Positions 37,184 through 49,435 of a stretch of 64,000 nucleotides of DNA are shown piece after piece; the first letter of the stretch is position 1; each line of letters starts with the position of its first letter. The notes under the pieces were generated by a model. That model saw only the letters and a list, made by a program, of their open reading frames with translations, was not told the origin of the DNA and ran no database searches. The DNA comes from Sarcocystis neurona (lineage: Eukaryota; Apicomplexa; Conoidasida; Eucoccidiorida; Sarcocystidae). The DNA is taken from assembly GCA_000727475.1 (NCBI GenBank), contig KL647289.1, positions 5,880,035-5,944,034 of the forward strand, read 5' to 3'. Position numbers and translations under genes: made by a program.

Positions 37184-37504
37184 GTTTTACAATACATATC
37201 AGTCGAGTCGGTAACGTCGGAATATCCAGTGAATAAGCACCCTTCGCTTCAGGAGGACTGCACACAGCCCGCCCCTGCAAATCTGTATGCTTGTGCACTC
37301 TTCGTTGCAAAGTGCGCTCGCCGTAAGGCACTTCCGTAGGGGAATAAAACAACAACCCTTCAAGAGGCTATTACCTTGGACAAAACGCGTCAATTTACAG
37401 TGATACTGTGCGCAGGCGGTTCACCGTAGGTGCTCAAACTTTGAAGAGATTTCGAGCCGTGTGTTGGTGGCTGTGCGTGCCTACCGCATGCAAAATGGTG
37501 TTCC

Positions 37505-38248
37505 GTGTGGCCCGTTTCATCGCCGTCTGAAGCGGCGTTCCCCCGGTGCCTAAACCGTTATACGGAGTCATCCTCTTACGAAGTGGGTGCTCGTTGCTCG
37601 TTCGCTCCCTCCAGTGTCATATACCTTAATTGCGCCATCAGATTCCTCCAACGCCTCACTGTCCCACAAGTGTGGGTCTCATCTTACTCGCGCGTGCCAC
37701 ACCGTGCTTGTTTGTCCCGACTGCCGGACTCGAAAACGTCGAGAGGGAGTCAAAGTTGCCTGGTAGAAAGCAAAGTTGGAAGACGTCAGAGAGTACTTCT
37801 GATCCTACAGTTTCAATGCTGGAGCATTTCCAGCGACTTAGAGGGCATCAGGGCTCAAATATTGCAAGACAAAAAGAACGAAGGAGTCTTCTGCGACACG
37901 GCAGAGTTCACGTCAATAACAGTCCATGTTTTTACAGAAGAGGACAGGGAATTCTTACGATTTGCTCATTCCCCTTCCAGCACTGTTTCTTTCCGACCAC
38001 GGTGTGGGAGTTCGACTGTGCCGCACAACAGTGGCTGCCCCAGGTGCACTCTGACGAAGGTGGGCGGATCACAGGGTCGACGTGGTGCCAAACCGCGTGG
38101 AAAATTGGCGGCTATATCTGGACCAGCTTACGATGCTTGCTGCTGCAGCCTGACTCCTTTTCTTTGGAGACAAGTGTTTCATAATGGACTCGCCACCTGG
38201 TCTGAAGTTGATTGGGGATGTGAATCCACTCAGTGTAACGTGACCTGA
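37505..38248 (+). CDS. Hypothetical ORF, 247 codons
   Basis: A long open frame that chance alone makes unlikely at about 50% GC. A second frame is open for 184 codons over 37,630-38,184 on the same strand, so one real frame with a shift, or an ancestral exon, is possible. The part around 37,830-38,040 looks most protein-like (ILQDKKNEG, then ITVHVFTEEDREF, then several cysteines) and is reminiscent of an extracellular beta-rich segment. There is no counterpart in unit 1 that I could align with confidence. No known domain seen. Confidence 0.35.
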   Translation: MWPVSSPSEAAFPRCLNRYTESSSYEVGARCSFAPSSVIYLNCAIRFLQRLTVPQVWVSSYSRVPHRACLSRLPDSKTSRGSQSCLVESKVGRRQRVLLILQFQCWSISSDLEGIRAQILQDKKNEGVFCDTAEFTSITVHVFTEEDREFLRFAHSPSSTVSFRPRCGSSTVPHNSGCPRCTLTKVGGSQGRRGAKPRGKLAAISGPAYDACCCSLTPFLWRQVFHNGLATWSEVDWGCESTQCNVT

Positions 38249-38885
38249 TTACGTCAAAAGTTTCCAACCCGGTACTAGCCGTCACCGCGTTTTTGGAGAA
38301 CTTTGAGAAGACTAGTATCTCAACCGCGAAAGTCTGGTGTCGGAGATTGAATTTTGTGACAAAGGAGTGGAATAATGTAGGAACTGTCCTAGTGGAGGCT
38401 TCTTCTGCAATTTTCTTCAGAATTCATCATGAGAATTTTCTGTGCGAGAATAGCCTTTTCTGAAGGCAGCCTTCATGCAGACACTGAGGTAACCCCGGCA
38501 CCTCTTGCACTGCCGTGCAGCACTCTATCGTTCTGCAACAAGATTTTCATGTCAGATTCACACTTTCTTGTCTAAAGCTGGCCTTTTTAGTAACAAATAA
38601 GGACCGCGCACTCATCTGCGTAACACTTGGTGCGGGAGTGACGTATCACAGGGGTTTAAAGCATCCTGCGGCTCTGCAGGCCGAATGCTGAGCTGCCTCT
38701 GACTGCAGACCTGGACCAAATAGTCAGCAGCTGTGGAAGCGTTTGTTCTCCTTCCGTTGTCACGGCTTTGGTGCCGGTTTGCAAGCGTCACAGTACGCTT
38801 GCAGGTATTTCACTCTCATGCTTCGTTCATCGAAACCATCCTACGGTAAGAAGTGGTCTACTGTGAACGAAGAAAATCGAAGTCT

Positions 38886-38995
38886 CTAGCGTCGCAGAGC
38901 CGTTAGGTGCAGTCTCCGCCTTCTTTTATCTTACGGTGTCCTAGCGTCGCAGAGCCGTTAGGTGCAGTCTCCCCCTTCTTTTATCTTACGGTGTC
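38886..38995. repeat. Two-copy tandem repeat, unit 55 bp
   Basis: 38886-38940 and 38941-38995 are identical except for one base (CCGCC against CCCCC). It is the most recent-looking duplication in the window. Confidence 0.95.
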
Positions 38996-39570
38996 CTTCC
39001 GCGCAGGTGGCAGCGAAGGTTGTGTGTCGCTCTGCGTCTGAGTGCGAAACCCCGGGACAAAAGCGAATCACCAGATAGTAAACCACTTTTTCTTCTGTCC
39101 TTAGGTATGCAGAACTACAACGTTTCACTCTGGCGGCAGCCAGGAACGCATATGCAGCTTTGATTTCACCTGGATGCGGTATGCAGACTACATACTGCAA
39201 GGTACTGCGTAGCGTACTACCAGCTGATGCAGTAAGGAAAGCGCCCCTACTTTCGATAAAGGCGTGCCACCGATAAGTCCTGCCTTTCAGGCACCGGAAC
39301 CCGAGGTCTGCAGCTGCTGATTATACGAACCCGGATATGCGGGAACGAATAGCAAATGTGAACCGTAGCTTCAGAGCTAGTAACAGACCTGCTCTACCAT
39401 TCTTCATCAACCGGAAAAACATTGAGAGAGCGCACGTGTAGGCACACAAGTATGTCTGAATTGTGGAGGTGGGGAGTGAGGACTTGTGCGCTCAAGAGTG
39501 GTTAACGCAGGTCTACGGGGAACTTCGTTGATGCCTTCTGCTGAGAGGCTAGCTAGGCACGATTTTAGAC

Positions 39571-41020
39571 ATGACAGATGTCGGAGTATACGGTGGGAGG
39601 AAAGGGCTGGTGGACACCCGTGAAGTCGTGATTTTTCTGTGTAGACTCTCTGGCATTATGGCGCTTGTTCTATCACAATCCAGTTTATGGACGTAAACGT
39701 ATCGACCGGTTAGTGGAGGAATGCCTCTGGTTTGCAGTTGTGCCATCCGAGACGCGCAGAACGTCGTGCGGCTTTGACAGGAAGAATTCTTTCGTCCAGC
39801 AGGAAGAAGATGATGCTGCGAAACAACGTCAAGCCCACCGTGCACACACTTGTGATACGCCGGTGAGCGGAGACCAAAACGCGTCACATGGTATGGTTCG
39901 AGAAAGTCACTTGCAGGTTGTGTTGGTCCATACCACAGAGACCCTCTCTTTGCAATAAAACATATCCTTGCGGTGCTCCAGGATCGTGAAGCTGGACGTC
40001 AACTCAGATCAACATAGACCGTATAATGCTGGTAGGGAAAAGCCCTCATTGCTGGATTTTAACCGGCAAGCTCGTGTGAACCGTCACAGGAACGTTGAAC
40101 AGCTTACATACTGCGGCTCGAGAGCCCCAATTTACCGTTATCAGCTTTGGTAACATTTTTTCCCATCGCGCGATACAGTGCCTCACGAGTACGAAGGCCA
40201 CTGCGCAGCGATATTCCAAGAGAAAATTTCTTTTTGCAAGCTGACGGCCATGTAACTGTTACAGTCTCCTGTGAAGCACGCAGAGGTGTTTTACCTGGAG
40301 ACGGTCGTTTGCGGCGGGTGACGCAGTGTGACCCCTTTGGACGTTCAAGCAAGTAGCCGTAAATCAGGTAAAGCTTAGGGCGTGTCAGTGCAGTCAGGGC
40401 TCCCTAGTACTTCTTACGATGCCGAGCGCCGCTCGAGACCCGGGCAGGCCTCTGTCAAAAGCTTTTGACTACATGAGCCGTTACACGTTGCACTATTACA
40501 GGCGTCACAGCAGAGTCGTAGTTTCACCACTCGTCGGTGGAGATGCGTCCAGCTAACTCGTTTCGTTCTTCCGCATGTTTTGCACCGTGAATGACATACC
40601 TGTAGCGTTGAATATCCGTTTGCATCGCAGACGCCGACATAGCTGCAAGTAGCTTGTGAAAAATAGTCGTTCACTTCCATTATTCTAGGTACGAAAACAG
40701 GGAAGATTTTTCGACATATCTGCCTTGAAAAGGATATACGCATGACAACGTAAACTATCAAGTATGCACAGCGTACTGCGTCTATGAGTTTGCTCGGCGC
40801 CTGGGGAAGAACACTCAAGTGTAGGAGAAGATGAACTAACAAACGTGCAGCAGTAACATCGTGCCTTCTTGTCAGATAGGACCCACAAGGCGTCAGCGAG
40901 TGACCTCCACTGCCCTACCATTCGAACTACACTATGTACGCTTGGTGCACTTCGAGACTGATCCCAGGTGTATCGAACCTGTCGACGGAAGTCGTGTCCT
41001 GCACCTTCGTTTGTCTGTGT
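39571..41020 (+). pseudogene. Signal-peptide gene remnant of unit 2
   Basis: ATG at 39571, basic residues, a hydrophobic core and then a stop, aligned with the open frame at 15,074 in unit 1. Further matches follow at 39,700-40,050 (with 15,220-15,520), 40,400-40,640 (with 15,890-16,110) and 40,935-41,020 (with 16,240-16,330). The fragment starting TSYDAER at 40,405 stays open for about 48 codons in the shared frame. Family unknown. Confidence 0.5.
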
Positions 41021-42960
41021 TAATTCGCAAGACGTGGACTATACGACTTTTGGTGTAGACTGTACCACGGGAATCGCTTCCCCTTCTTGAAATGACTTGT
41101 TGTTTCTCTAGCCCCATTAGTGGATGCCCATCGGTGGTCCCTTTCAGGCCTTCACCTGTCCTATGCTTGTCAACGTGTTCTGTTGCAGTCCCACGTATAG
41201 TTGAATTCATGCGTTCTTCGCATTGACCTCTTCGCAGGCCCAATGAAGCCGTGGACTAGTTCATATTTACACGTAGTTCCTTGTCTGGCTGCCGATGCTT
41301 CCTTACGAAAGAAGGGAAGACCGCCAACGAGAACATCGCCACGCCCGCTTGGCGACACAGCATGCTTCTCTCTGCAAAGAAGGGCAGTGTGTCGCTTGTG
41401 CGGTTGCACAAGGTGCCTGGATTAGTTCTACGAGTAAAGTCGAGGCGACCTTCGATTGTACAAGACAAGCAGTTTACAGAGCACAAACTCGTCAGCAGCG
41501 CACTTCTATTTGGCCGGAGCTCATTCGTAGAGTTCAGTTCGCGGATACAATAAGAATATCTTTTCAAAGACTCGGTCCCTTCCTTCTCCTCTCCGACCGT
41601 GTAGCTCTCTAGGTTTCCTCATAATTGTGTATACGTACTTTAAAAATTCTAGCGGCGCCTGCGACGCGGAATTCATGGCAGCAGTGCTAGAATGAAAAAG
41701 ACCTGCCACTCGGCACCTGTTACTTTACGCCTACTTCCCGTCTGAAAAAGAATCGTCGCTTCAGCGTAACGATATACGCTAGAGTACACAAGCGGTCTTT
41801 TATGCGACTACTCTCACTGTCTGAGAGTGAGCTTACAAGTTCGTGAGGTAGACCCTGAATACAGGATGAAGAAACTTCGCGACTGAGCGGCAGTATATAC
41901 TCGTGTCAGGTGCGCATTGACAAAACACTTCCTTCGGTATTCAGGACTTCAGCGCATGCCCCATTTAACTGACATCGCAGATAGTTTCCACGTGGCAGAG
42001 CTGGCTACGCGGCGCCTACGCGTACAAAACATTGTTCAGACAACGTAGAAAGGAACGGGGATTAGTGGCTGATTCTTTGCATAATGTGTACTAAACCAGG
42101 TCGCCGTTTCGCAACTCGATTAGGAATAACATGCCTAAAGTGTGCTGGTCCCCCCCTTCCTCTCGTTGCTGCACCCCAACACGGCTATTCTATTCGCCGT
42201 TCTGTTTGTGGCCGCACGTGGCGCACTTAGTCACAGTCTTTGCGAACGGCGCGGCACGCACTTCGGGCATACACCTTACACCAGGAAAGGTGCCCATCGT
42301 ACCTTCTTTTGAGGCTTCACACATACCTTAATGGGTGCGACTAGTTTCAGCCACTACACACCAGGGGAAGCGCCGGCGGTACCTTATTTTGGGAGTTTTC
42401 ACACACCTCAGCGGGTGCCTCTCGTTTCAGCCGTACGCGTAATGTACTGCCGATGATCTTTAGGTAGATGGGAAAGCCAACAGAATCGGACATAAGCTTT
42501 GATGAGCTAAGTGCTGATGGAAGGCAGAGCTGAGCTCTGTGGCAGAAGTACTGTGTCCTAGCTATGTAATGAGTAGGTCAACGTATTGCGGGCAGTGGCG
42601 CTTCTGTTACGCAGAGGAGCCACTCTCAATGGAGACGTATCATAGACGCATTCTTCTGTTCTGGCAATCAGCTGGGATCCGCAGAGCTTCGACGAGGCAC
42701 AGCAGCAAGGCCAGCACGGTTAATACACATCACTTAGGGGCGACAAGATCACTTCGAATGAGACCGCTTACACATCATATCTCGACAGTGACACCATGAC
42801 GGAAGATCGACCAGGCCATGCTATTTAAGGGAGGCACCCACACGCTCTGACAGAGGTAAGCATGCTGCACGCGATGAGCTGCGCGAACTATGTCTGACAT
42901 CCCTGCGGTCAGGCATTTCCGATGTTAACGACAGCTTTCGGTGCCCTCACGCGTTCGCTT
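41020..42960. other. End of unit 2, no supported gene
   Basis: Only short overlapping frames. The two strands at 41,256-41,612 both stay open for about 90-100 codons, so neither can be preferred. Contains the 80-bp tandem repeat at 42,278-42,437. Confidence 0.4.
42278..42437. repeat. Two-copy tandem repeat, unit 80 bp (diverged)
   Basis: 42278-42357 and 42358-42437. Both start ACACCAGG and end with a TTTCAGCC block; the copies differ at about a fifth of positions. Confidence 0.75.
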
Positions 42961-44060
42961 CCCCAACTGCGCAAAAGTAGATGGACGTGCTTTCCGAACG
43001 AGTTTTACGTTCGCCAACGGGGCCCTTCTCGAAGCCCTAACTGATCAACTTCTTGACCTTATGTGCCCCCACATACGTAAGGAAGAACTCGTTCGTTGTG
43101 CCCGCTGCCTGTAATGTCCAAGGCTCCGGCGGCGGAAACAAGTACGTGACACTTGTCTAGGTCTTCCGTATAGATGCGTAACACGGCTACCATCACATGA
43201 GGCCCTGTCCTCAGTGACGCGAGCCGGCGTTATCAAACGAGGAAAAGACCGGCTCGCACACGATGCACCAGGTTGTGTTCGTCAGTCGCGGTTTCGACCG
43301 TCGCGCTTTTTCTGCCCATTTCCGTTAAGGTGTACTTATGGTGAAATGTAGGATCGTCCGTCCCGGCTGCGGGAGGCTCGAGGAAAACATTGTCTTCGTG
43401 TCCCTCCGACTCATAAGATGTGACACAATGGTCTTCGAAAGTTGCAGACGACGGCAGTGCGCATGCGGCTTGGCCTTCTGGGACCCTGACGTCTCCACTT
43501 GCACCTATGGAAACTTCAGGCGGACATTTTCAACCTCCGTGTCTTAGGACTCTGTACCCTGAGGCATTTTCTTTGAAGGGCTTTCAATAATCTTCCACGG
43601 GCAGTCATAGACGGGTATCACGGCCGTGTATTAGCCGCTGCAACGGAAAACAGCTCTGTCGTCGATGCAACGGGAAGCAGTGCCAGGACACGATGCACTG
43701 TCGATTGGCAGCACAGGAGAGAACGGTGGGGTAGGAAAGGTAGGACCAAAGCAGGCGAAGAGACATAACATTTGGATGAAGTCAGCAGCAACGCGTGAAG
43801 TGACAGCGGCCATATAACCCCACGTTCTTACTTTGGTCGAAACGCTGCAGAAGAATAGAGTGGTCACTATGACTTTTTCAGAAATTGTTCAGCGACTTCA
43901 AACGACAGAACTTGCTCGCTTCTACACGAAATTCCTACGTGGAATCCTGGCACGGACCTCAACGCAGCAGGCCTGGTGTTTCTGAATACGCTTATACTAG
44001 ACTTCGCTCCCTATGCAAACCGATGTAGCCGCTCCTTGATTTACGTTAGCCCTTCGAATC
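42960..44060 (+). pseudogene. Macro-domain gene, ruined copy C (unit 3)
   Basis: It aligns with the macro gene copies through their 5' flank. ATG at 43,174 matches the start of copy B (codons 1-4 read M-R-N-T against M-C-S-T) but TGA follows eight codons later. The membrane-segment DNA at about 43,280-43,345 and the glycine-loop DNA at about 43,690-43,735 are still recognisable in broken frames. The second exon was not found; the 232-bp tandem duplication starts where it might have been. Survival of the ATG supports the start chosen in copy B. Confidence 0.8.
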
Positions 44061-44519
44061 GAGGACGACATAATAAAGTCTTTATTCCAGCTTGTGGACA
44101 TTGACCCTGTTGAGATGTTCATACTGGTAGCCACTGGGCAGCTCAAAGCTATATCGTCACAGTGCGCAAATTGCCACCATCCGTAATTGGCGTATTCACG
44201 TACGTGGGCGGTCATATGGTACACTCGTGTGCTATTGCTTCGCATGTCACGCTGTTTTTCCTTCGTCGCCTGATACCAGTTCCCTCCGATTCAGACACCA
44301 CATAATTAAGACTTTATTCCAGCATGTGGACATTGACTCTGTTGAGATGTTCATACTGGTAGCCACTGGACAGCTCAAAGCTATATCGTCACAGTGCGCA
44401 AATTGCCCCCATCCGTAATTGGCGTATTCACGTACGTGGGCGGTCATATGGTACACTCGTGTGCTATTATTTCGCTTGTCACGCTGTTTTTTCTTCCTCA
44501 CCTGATACGAGTTCCCCAG
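44056..44519. repeat. Two-copy tandem repeat, unit about 232 bp
   Basis: About 44056-44287 and 44288-44519. Both contain GAGATGTTCATACTGGTAGC and GCGTATTCACGTACGTGGGC. It is the longest tandem duplication seen and lies at the end of the ruined macro copy. Confidence 0.9.
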
Positions 44520-45766
44520 TAATCCTCGTGAACACCTGATTGTCACCCTTGCAACACTATCTCATCCATGGCCACGTCGTAGTCAGTGACGCACACGGCC
44601 AACTGAGAAGCCCACGGTGAAGCCAAGCAGCCCAGAGTGCTCGGACCTGTCTGTGCGCAAAACTTTTATCCCTCTCATGCTCTTAGCATTACGTGAGTAT
44701 CCAGCATGGCAGAGTGCACCTGCCTTAGGGAAGGCAAACGTTACTTTTCTATTTGGGACTAGATGGGCTGCAACGTACTCTCAGTACACGGAAGCAGGAA
44801 GGTCACTCACGTTTAATCGGCTACTTGCGCGACTGCAGTCTCGGTTGTTTTCATTCAGAGAACCGAAGACTTTCAAGACTTTATTTCTTGTCAAAGAGTA
44901 GAATGTGAGGAATAGGGAGTTCGCCTTGACGCACATGCGACAGTAGCTATTTTGGGTGGTAACCTCCGCAGGGGTCATATGGTTCCTCGGCTTGTACTGG
45001 ACAGCGTGAAGACCCTCCGGTACGCTGCACGAAAAATGGGGTTTTGAAATGTGTGCTAGGTCTCCTTGACGGCGAGGGCAGCTTGTTGATATGCGCATCT
45101 CGTCACGTGGAAGACCGGGAGTTGCGCGCGATGGAGTCGGCACATGCACCCCCGGAACAGGAACTTCTGAGACCGACAGTACTGATCCCTCGTAACGATT
45201 TCAAGGAGAAGCGAGAGAGACCAGGGGCCTAAAACCAACTGCCGGAGGCCCACGAGGTGCGCCACATCCAGCTGACAAACACTAATGTGTCGCAAATCAG
45301 CACATTCGGGTGCTGCGGCAGGGAGGTGTACAACGTTTTCGCAGGAAAGTCTCCAGAGACGACAGTTCTTCGTTTCATATTATGTCGTTGTCGCTGCAAG
45401 CCGTACGTTCACGACAGTTCGCCCCTGTTGACTATCATTGCACTCCTTTCGCTTGACGTAATTCTGTGTGCCGTTCGCCACCAGAGCGCACCACGCTTTT
45501 TCATCTCAAGGCGTGAAACAGTCCAAGACAACTCTCACAAATGCGCAGCGCACTCACATTCGTATCACTAGCTCGACTTCACCCCGTTGGCGCGCTTCTG
45601 CATCAACATTGGAGACCATTTGTCAACAGAGTCACTCGCAACGGACACAAGACGAACCGCAGACACTTTAGAAGCACGCCGTTGACAAAGAAGCGAGAAA
45701 TCATCTCCGATCTTCTGCCCCGTAACAAAATGAATAAGACGAACTCAGTTCTGCGTACAGTAAAGA
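44520..45766. other. Unit 3 DNA without a supported gene
   Basis: Short frames only. 44,617-44,901 (+, 94 codons) and 45,541-45,843 (+, 100 codons) are the longest. Neither has a matching frame in unit 2, and both are overlapped by minus-strand frames. Confidence 0.35.
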
Positions 45767-46081
45767 TCAAATCAGCTGAACTGAAGGATTCTGAGGTCTG
45801 TTGCACTCTGCAGGTACCCCGTTATCAACAGCTGCCATCGTAGCTAACAAAAAGAAAAAATAGGCAAATATCCACATACGGCTACTTACCGTCTGCATCG
45901 TCCGCCTCCAATTGTTTTCTTCTGTACCGTACCCGACGCCATGCAGCTGTCGGTCTAGTGTGCTCAATTTGCAGTCCTCTTCTGTAGATTTTGTGGTATC
46001 GTCGGTTGCGATGATGGACAAACACGCCGTCGTAGTAGCCTGTCGGAGAACACCCTTGAGGTGCTCTGCCAGAAGCTGCAC
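45767..46081 (-). pseudogene. Small membrane-segment ORF, unit 3 copy
   Basis: 104 codons on the minus strand with LSTLDRQLH, GTEENN, then a hydrophobic segment MWIFAYFFFLL, matching the frame at 24,359-24,619. Upstream it extends the shared frame with LLAEHLKGVL after a possible acceptor at about 46,085. It could be the 3' exon of a small membrane protein or its relic. A p24-like or SNARE-like arrangement is possible; evidence is weak. Confidence 0.35.
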
Positions 46082-46859
46082 CTCGCATTATAGGAAAGTG
46101 TGCAGCAATACAAGCAGTACGAGCTTCTCTTTGAATCCTTTGACACACCTCGCCGCCTTTGTCACGGAGAGATGCCCTAAAATGTCCGTCAGAGACCTAC
46201 TGGTAGTTCATATCTACCAGCGTCCGTAGAGCTGAAAAATTCATCAGCTGCCGCGCCTTCCCCCAGCTTATCTAAGGAGTACTCACTCTCAGTTCACAGT
46301 AGCTGTGTACCTCGGGGATGTCTTGCGAAATGCACAGCCAGAATGCCGTTCACTTCAGATGGCGTGCCTGGTGCGTTGCAAGTTCGCAAAGTGGAGGTCA
46401 CAGGTAGAGCCTCAACTGACCCCTCGTACAGGGTGGTCAAGCATTCCTGGCTCTTCCGGGTAGATGGAATAGAAGGCATCACTGTTATGCGTTCTGCAGC
46501 AACTTTCTGCCATGCTCGTCGTGCTGGCACGAACGACCAGATACAAAAGAGTGTTTGCCCGCAAGGGAGGCCATGGCTGCGAGAGTCTCAAACTAGTGGA
46601 GGATTCAGTAAATAAGCTGCTGGAGCAGGTAGTCAAGGATGGAGTGAGTATCACCTCGGGGAGCAGCCAACCGCACATCTAATTAGCTCACCACTGAAGT
46701 TGCTTGCAGCACCTTCGTACGCGAAGTGATGCAGAGCACGCCATGCGTACAAGGCAGCGGGCTACCGAGTTAGCTCCTGCCTTTCCTCGATATAATTTCC
46801 ATTCGTATTGACATAGGAAAACTAACCTAGCGAGATATGCCTGAAGCTGTGGTTTCTTC

Positions 46860-49300
46860 TGGTTGCTTGCTTTGATTTGACCCATGGCGAAAGCTGCTCA
46901 GCTACATGCAGAGGTAACTGTCTCCCAAAGGGAAGCAGTATCCCACCTGCGCGTCTGCACCTCCATTGGGAATGTGTTTTCCTGGTGGTTTTCCACTCTG
47001 CTTTGAGGTCTTCGTTCCATTCTTGTTGTGCTCGCAGTAGCAGTGCATCCTTGAAAGACGTGCTTAATCCAAATGTTCAGAGATAGTGTGGGTACGGGTT
47101 TAATTTTGTATAATGTATCACAGTGATGGGCTACATGTCTATACTGAAGGCCTTAAAGCGAATCTGTAAAGCGCAGTCTCATCAGTGAGGACAAGAACCC
47201 GCGATTTAGCAGAGTAGGGACATGAAGGCAGGAGGAATCTCCATTAATATGGCCGACACCACCAAATGTCCTTTCCACTTTTTCTTAATGAAGAGGCTGA
47301 AAAGAGGAAACGCATCAAAAGGTCGGGCAATGTAGGCGTCCGTCCCTCCGCTGTCAAAATGTACATATGGTAACAAAGGCCTGTGACTAGTGGGCGGGCA
47401 CTAATCTTCCAATATTTCAAGCCCGCATTTGCTATAAGGAGTCCTCCACTCCTCCCATCAGACAAATAATTCCAGCATGTCTAAATTCGCCAGCCAGTTT
47501 ATCCGGTCGGCGCCTCTGAGCATCAAATAGCATATAAGCCCTCCACTCTACAATCGAGATCCAGCACATACGAATATGTTGACCTCTTATTTGGAAGCTT
47601 CCACATTACTAAAAGACAGAACCAAAGCCACTGTGGCAGTACTCTGCAGCTCCCCGCTACAAAAGGCCTCCTTAATACGGGTTGTAAGTGTGGTGTCCTG
47701 TCCGCCGTCCTGTAACGACCAACTTTCATGGCAGCACCTTACGTATTTCAGTAAAAAATGCCCAATGTTTTGTGTGTATCGTTGCACCCCCTGTGTTTCA
47801 ATGACTGAACGCAGAAAGAATACAAAAAAGTTGATTTAAACGACCGAAGTGACGCCTGAGACAGAAGGCAACACGTAACAGTGGTATGTTACTCTGTGCG
47901 GACTTCATGTTTGCGGTGTGAACGCGTTTGAGTGACCTCACCCTGGCAGTTGTTGTGCAGCACCTTTCCGTTCTAGAAATACGCTACCCGCTTCACGAGA
48001 TGTGTCCGCGCTGAACTGCGGACTGTGGTTACGAGAGAACTGAGACTTGCGGGGAAAGGTGGATCTCTCCGTCGCTGGTCTGAAACCTGTTGCAGCGTTT
48101 TTCATAAGGGATGTAATTGGAGCGACGTTTGCGGACAAATCGGAGAAGGTGTGGTGAATGAGTGGATTCATTTAATGAATGCACTGGCGTTCTGTCGAAC
48201 GACAGCCACTACTCTCAAGAATACTGCGGGAGAAGCGGCGAACTATCCATAGTGGGCGTTCTGCGAGTCCAACTGTGCAGGGAAGTCAGCGTAGTGTCAC
48301 GTGACTTGAATAGCCTCAAGGGGTATGACTGCATTCAGTATTAAAGCGCACTACGATATTCCAGCGGCTACTGACAAGAAATTCATACTGTTTCCGCTCT
48401 CTGCGTTTTGTTGTGGCTTGGCAGTCAAGTTAGCGCAGCACGAGCAGGGCTGAATTGGAAAAAGGTGGTCGACCTTCCTGTCGTCATCAGTAGTGTCCTG
48501 CTACCGCATGTACAACTGGCACTTGCTAAGTTTACGTTTCCTCAAACGGCGTGCAAGGTAACTCAAGGAGATTTCGAACGCACTGCATACGCGCGTAAGG
48601 AAGTATAACGGAATTGTCCTCTCGCTGCCAGCCGGCAAAAAACTTGAATATTTTTAGCGTCCTTGAGTGCACGCCTGCCTTGTACAAATGAAGAAACAAA
48701 ACGAAACAACGTTCGCTGTCCCCCACTTCGCGCACTTAGGTGGAGGATGCCCGTTTTCCCACGACATTCCGTGTGCGAGATGTGCCCTTCTCACACTTTG
48801 ATTGTTTTAATGTGACAGCCTTTTACAACGAGACGTATCGACAGTCGAATCTGGGAGTACAACCCGCTGCGTCCAGGGAAAGACGCAAGGCTTCCTTCTT
48901 TAAATCGGCGTGAACACGTGCGCCTTCTCACCCAACAGTCTGAAGCAGCCACTAGCGCTGTCCTGTTTGTACATGCACGCAACGTGGTTGCATCGCGGTT
49001 GCCAGTATCCAGGGAAAATTCTCTTCTACGGGCGTGCGTGGCTCCACTTTCTATATTTCGACACGTTTTTGTAAGCGCATGCTTCTCACAGGTAGGCAAA
49101 AGAGGTCGAAAAATCTCAAACTACTGTTCGGCTTTGCTAGTGTCAAAGGCGGGTGCCTTACGCGTGCACGCACCACACGCGTGAAGGTGTCTCCGAGCGT
49201 GCAACACATTTTCCAGCAGACACGTCAGCAGCACTCATCACCTTCGGATTTGCCATACACATTACAAAAGTCCAAACGTAGGGCTTTTGGTCTGCCGCGC
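46860..49300 (+). pseudogene. Decayed block of unit 3 matching 25,440-27,700
   Basis: Collinear with unit 2. Shared fragments occur at 46,885-47,090, 47,220-47,400 and 48,000-49,150. All frames are interrupted. Nothing in the preserved fragments identifies the original protein. Confidence 0.45.
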
Positions 49301-49435
49301 CCTGCGTAAATGCCTAGAGTGGAGAAATATGAAGGTAGAGAGGCTTCTGCTGAATTTTGCCGTAGTCTTTGCGTGAAAACGCATTCCTGCAACACAGTAC
49401 AGACCCAGGGCTTACACGGGCACGTAATCAACAGC

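Larger units (their letters stand above)
35361..39570. other. Region upstream of the nucleoporin, mostly without supported genes
   Basis: 35,985-36,060 matches 14,930-15,000 in unit 1, so the duplication continues, but unit 2 holds about 3.5 kb extra before the match resumes at 39,571. Short frames with cysteines occur at 36,241-36,414 and 36,817-37,098 but cannot be joined into a gene. An inverted repeat lies at 37,128-37,183 and a tandem repeat at 38,886-38,995. The one long frame (37,505-38,248) is listed separately. Confidence 0.4.
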
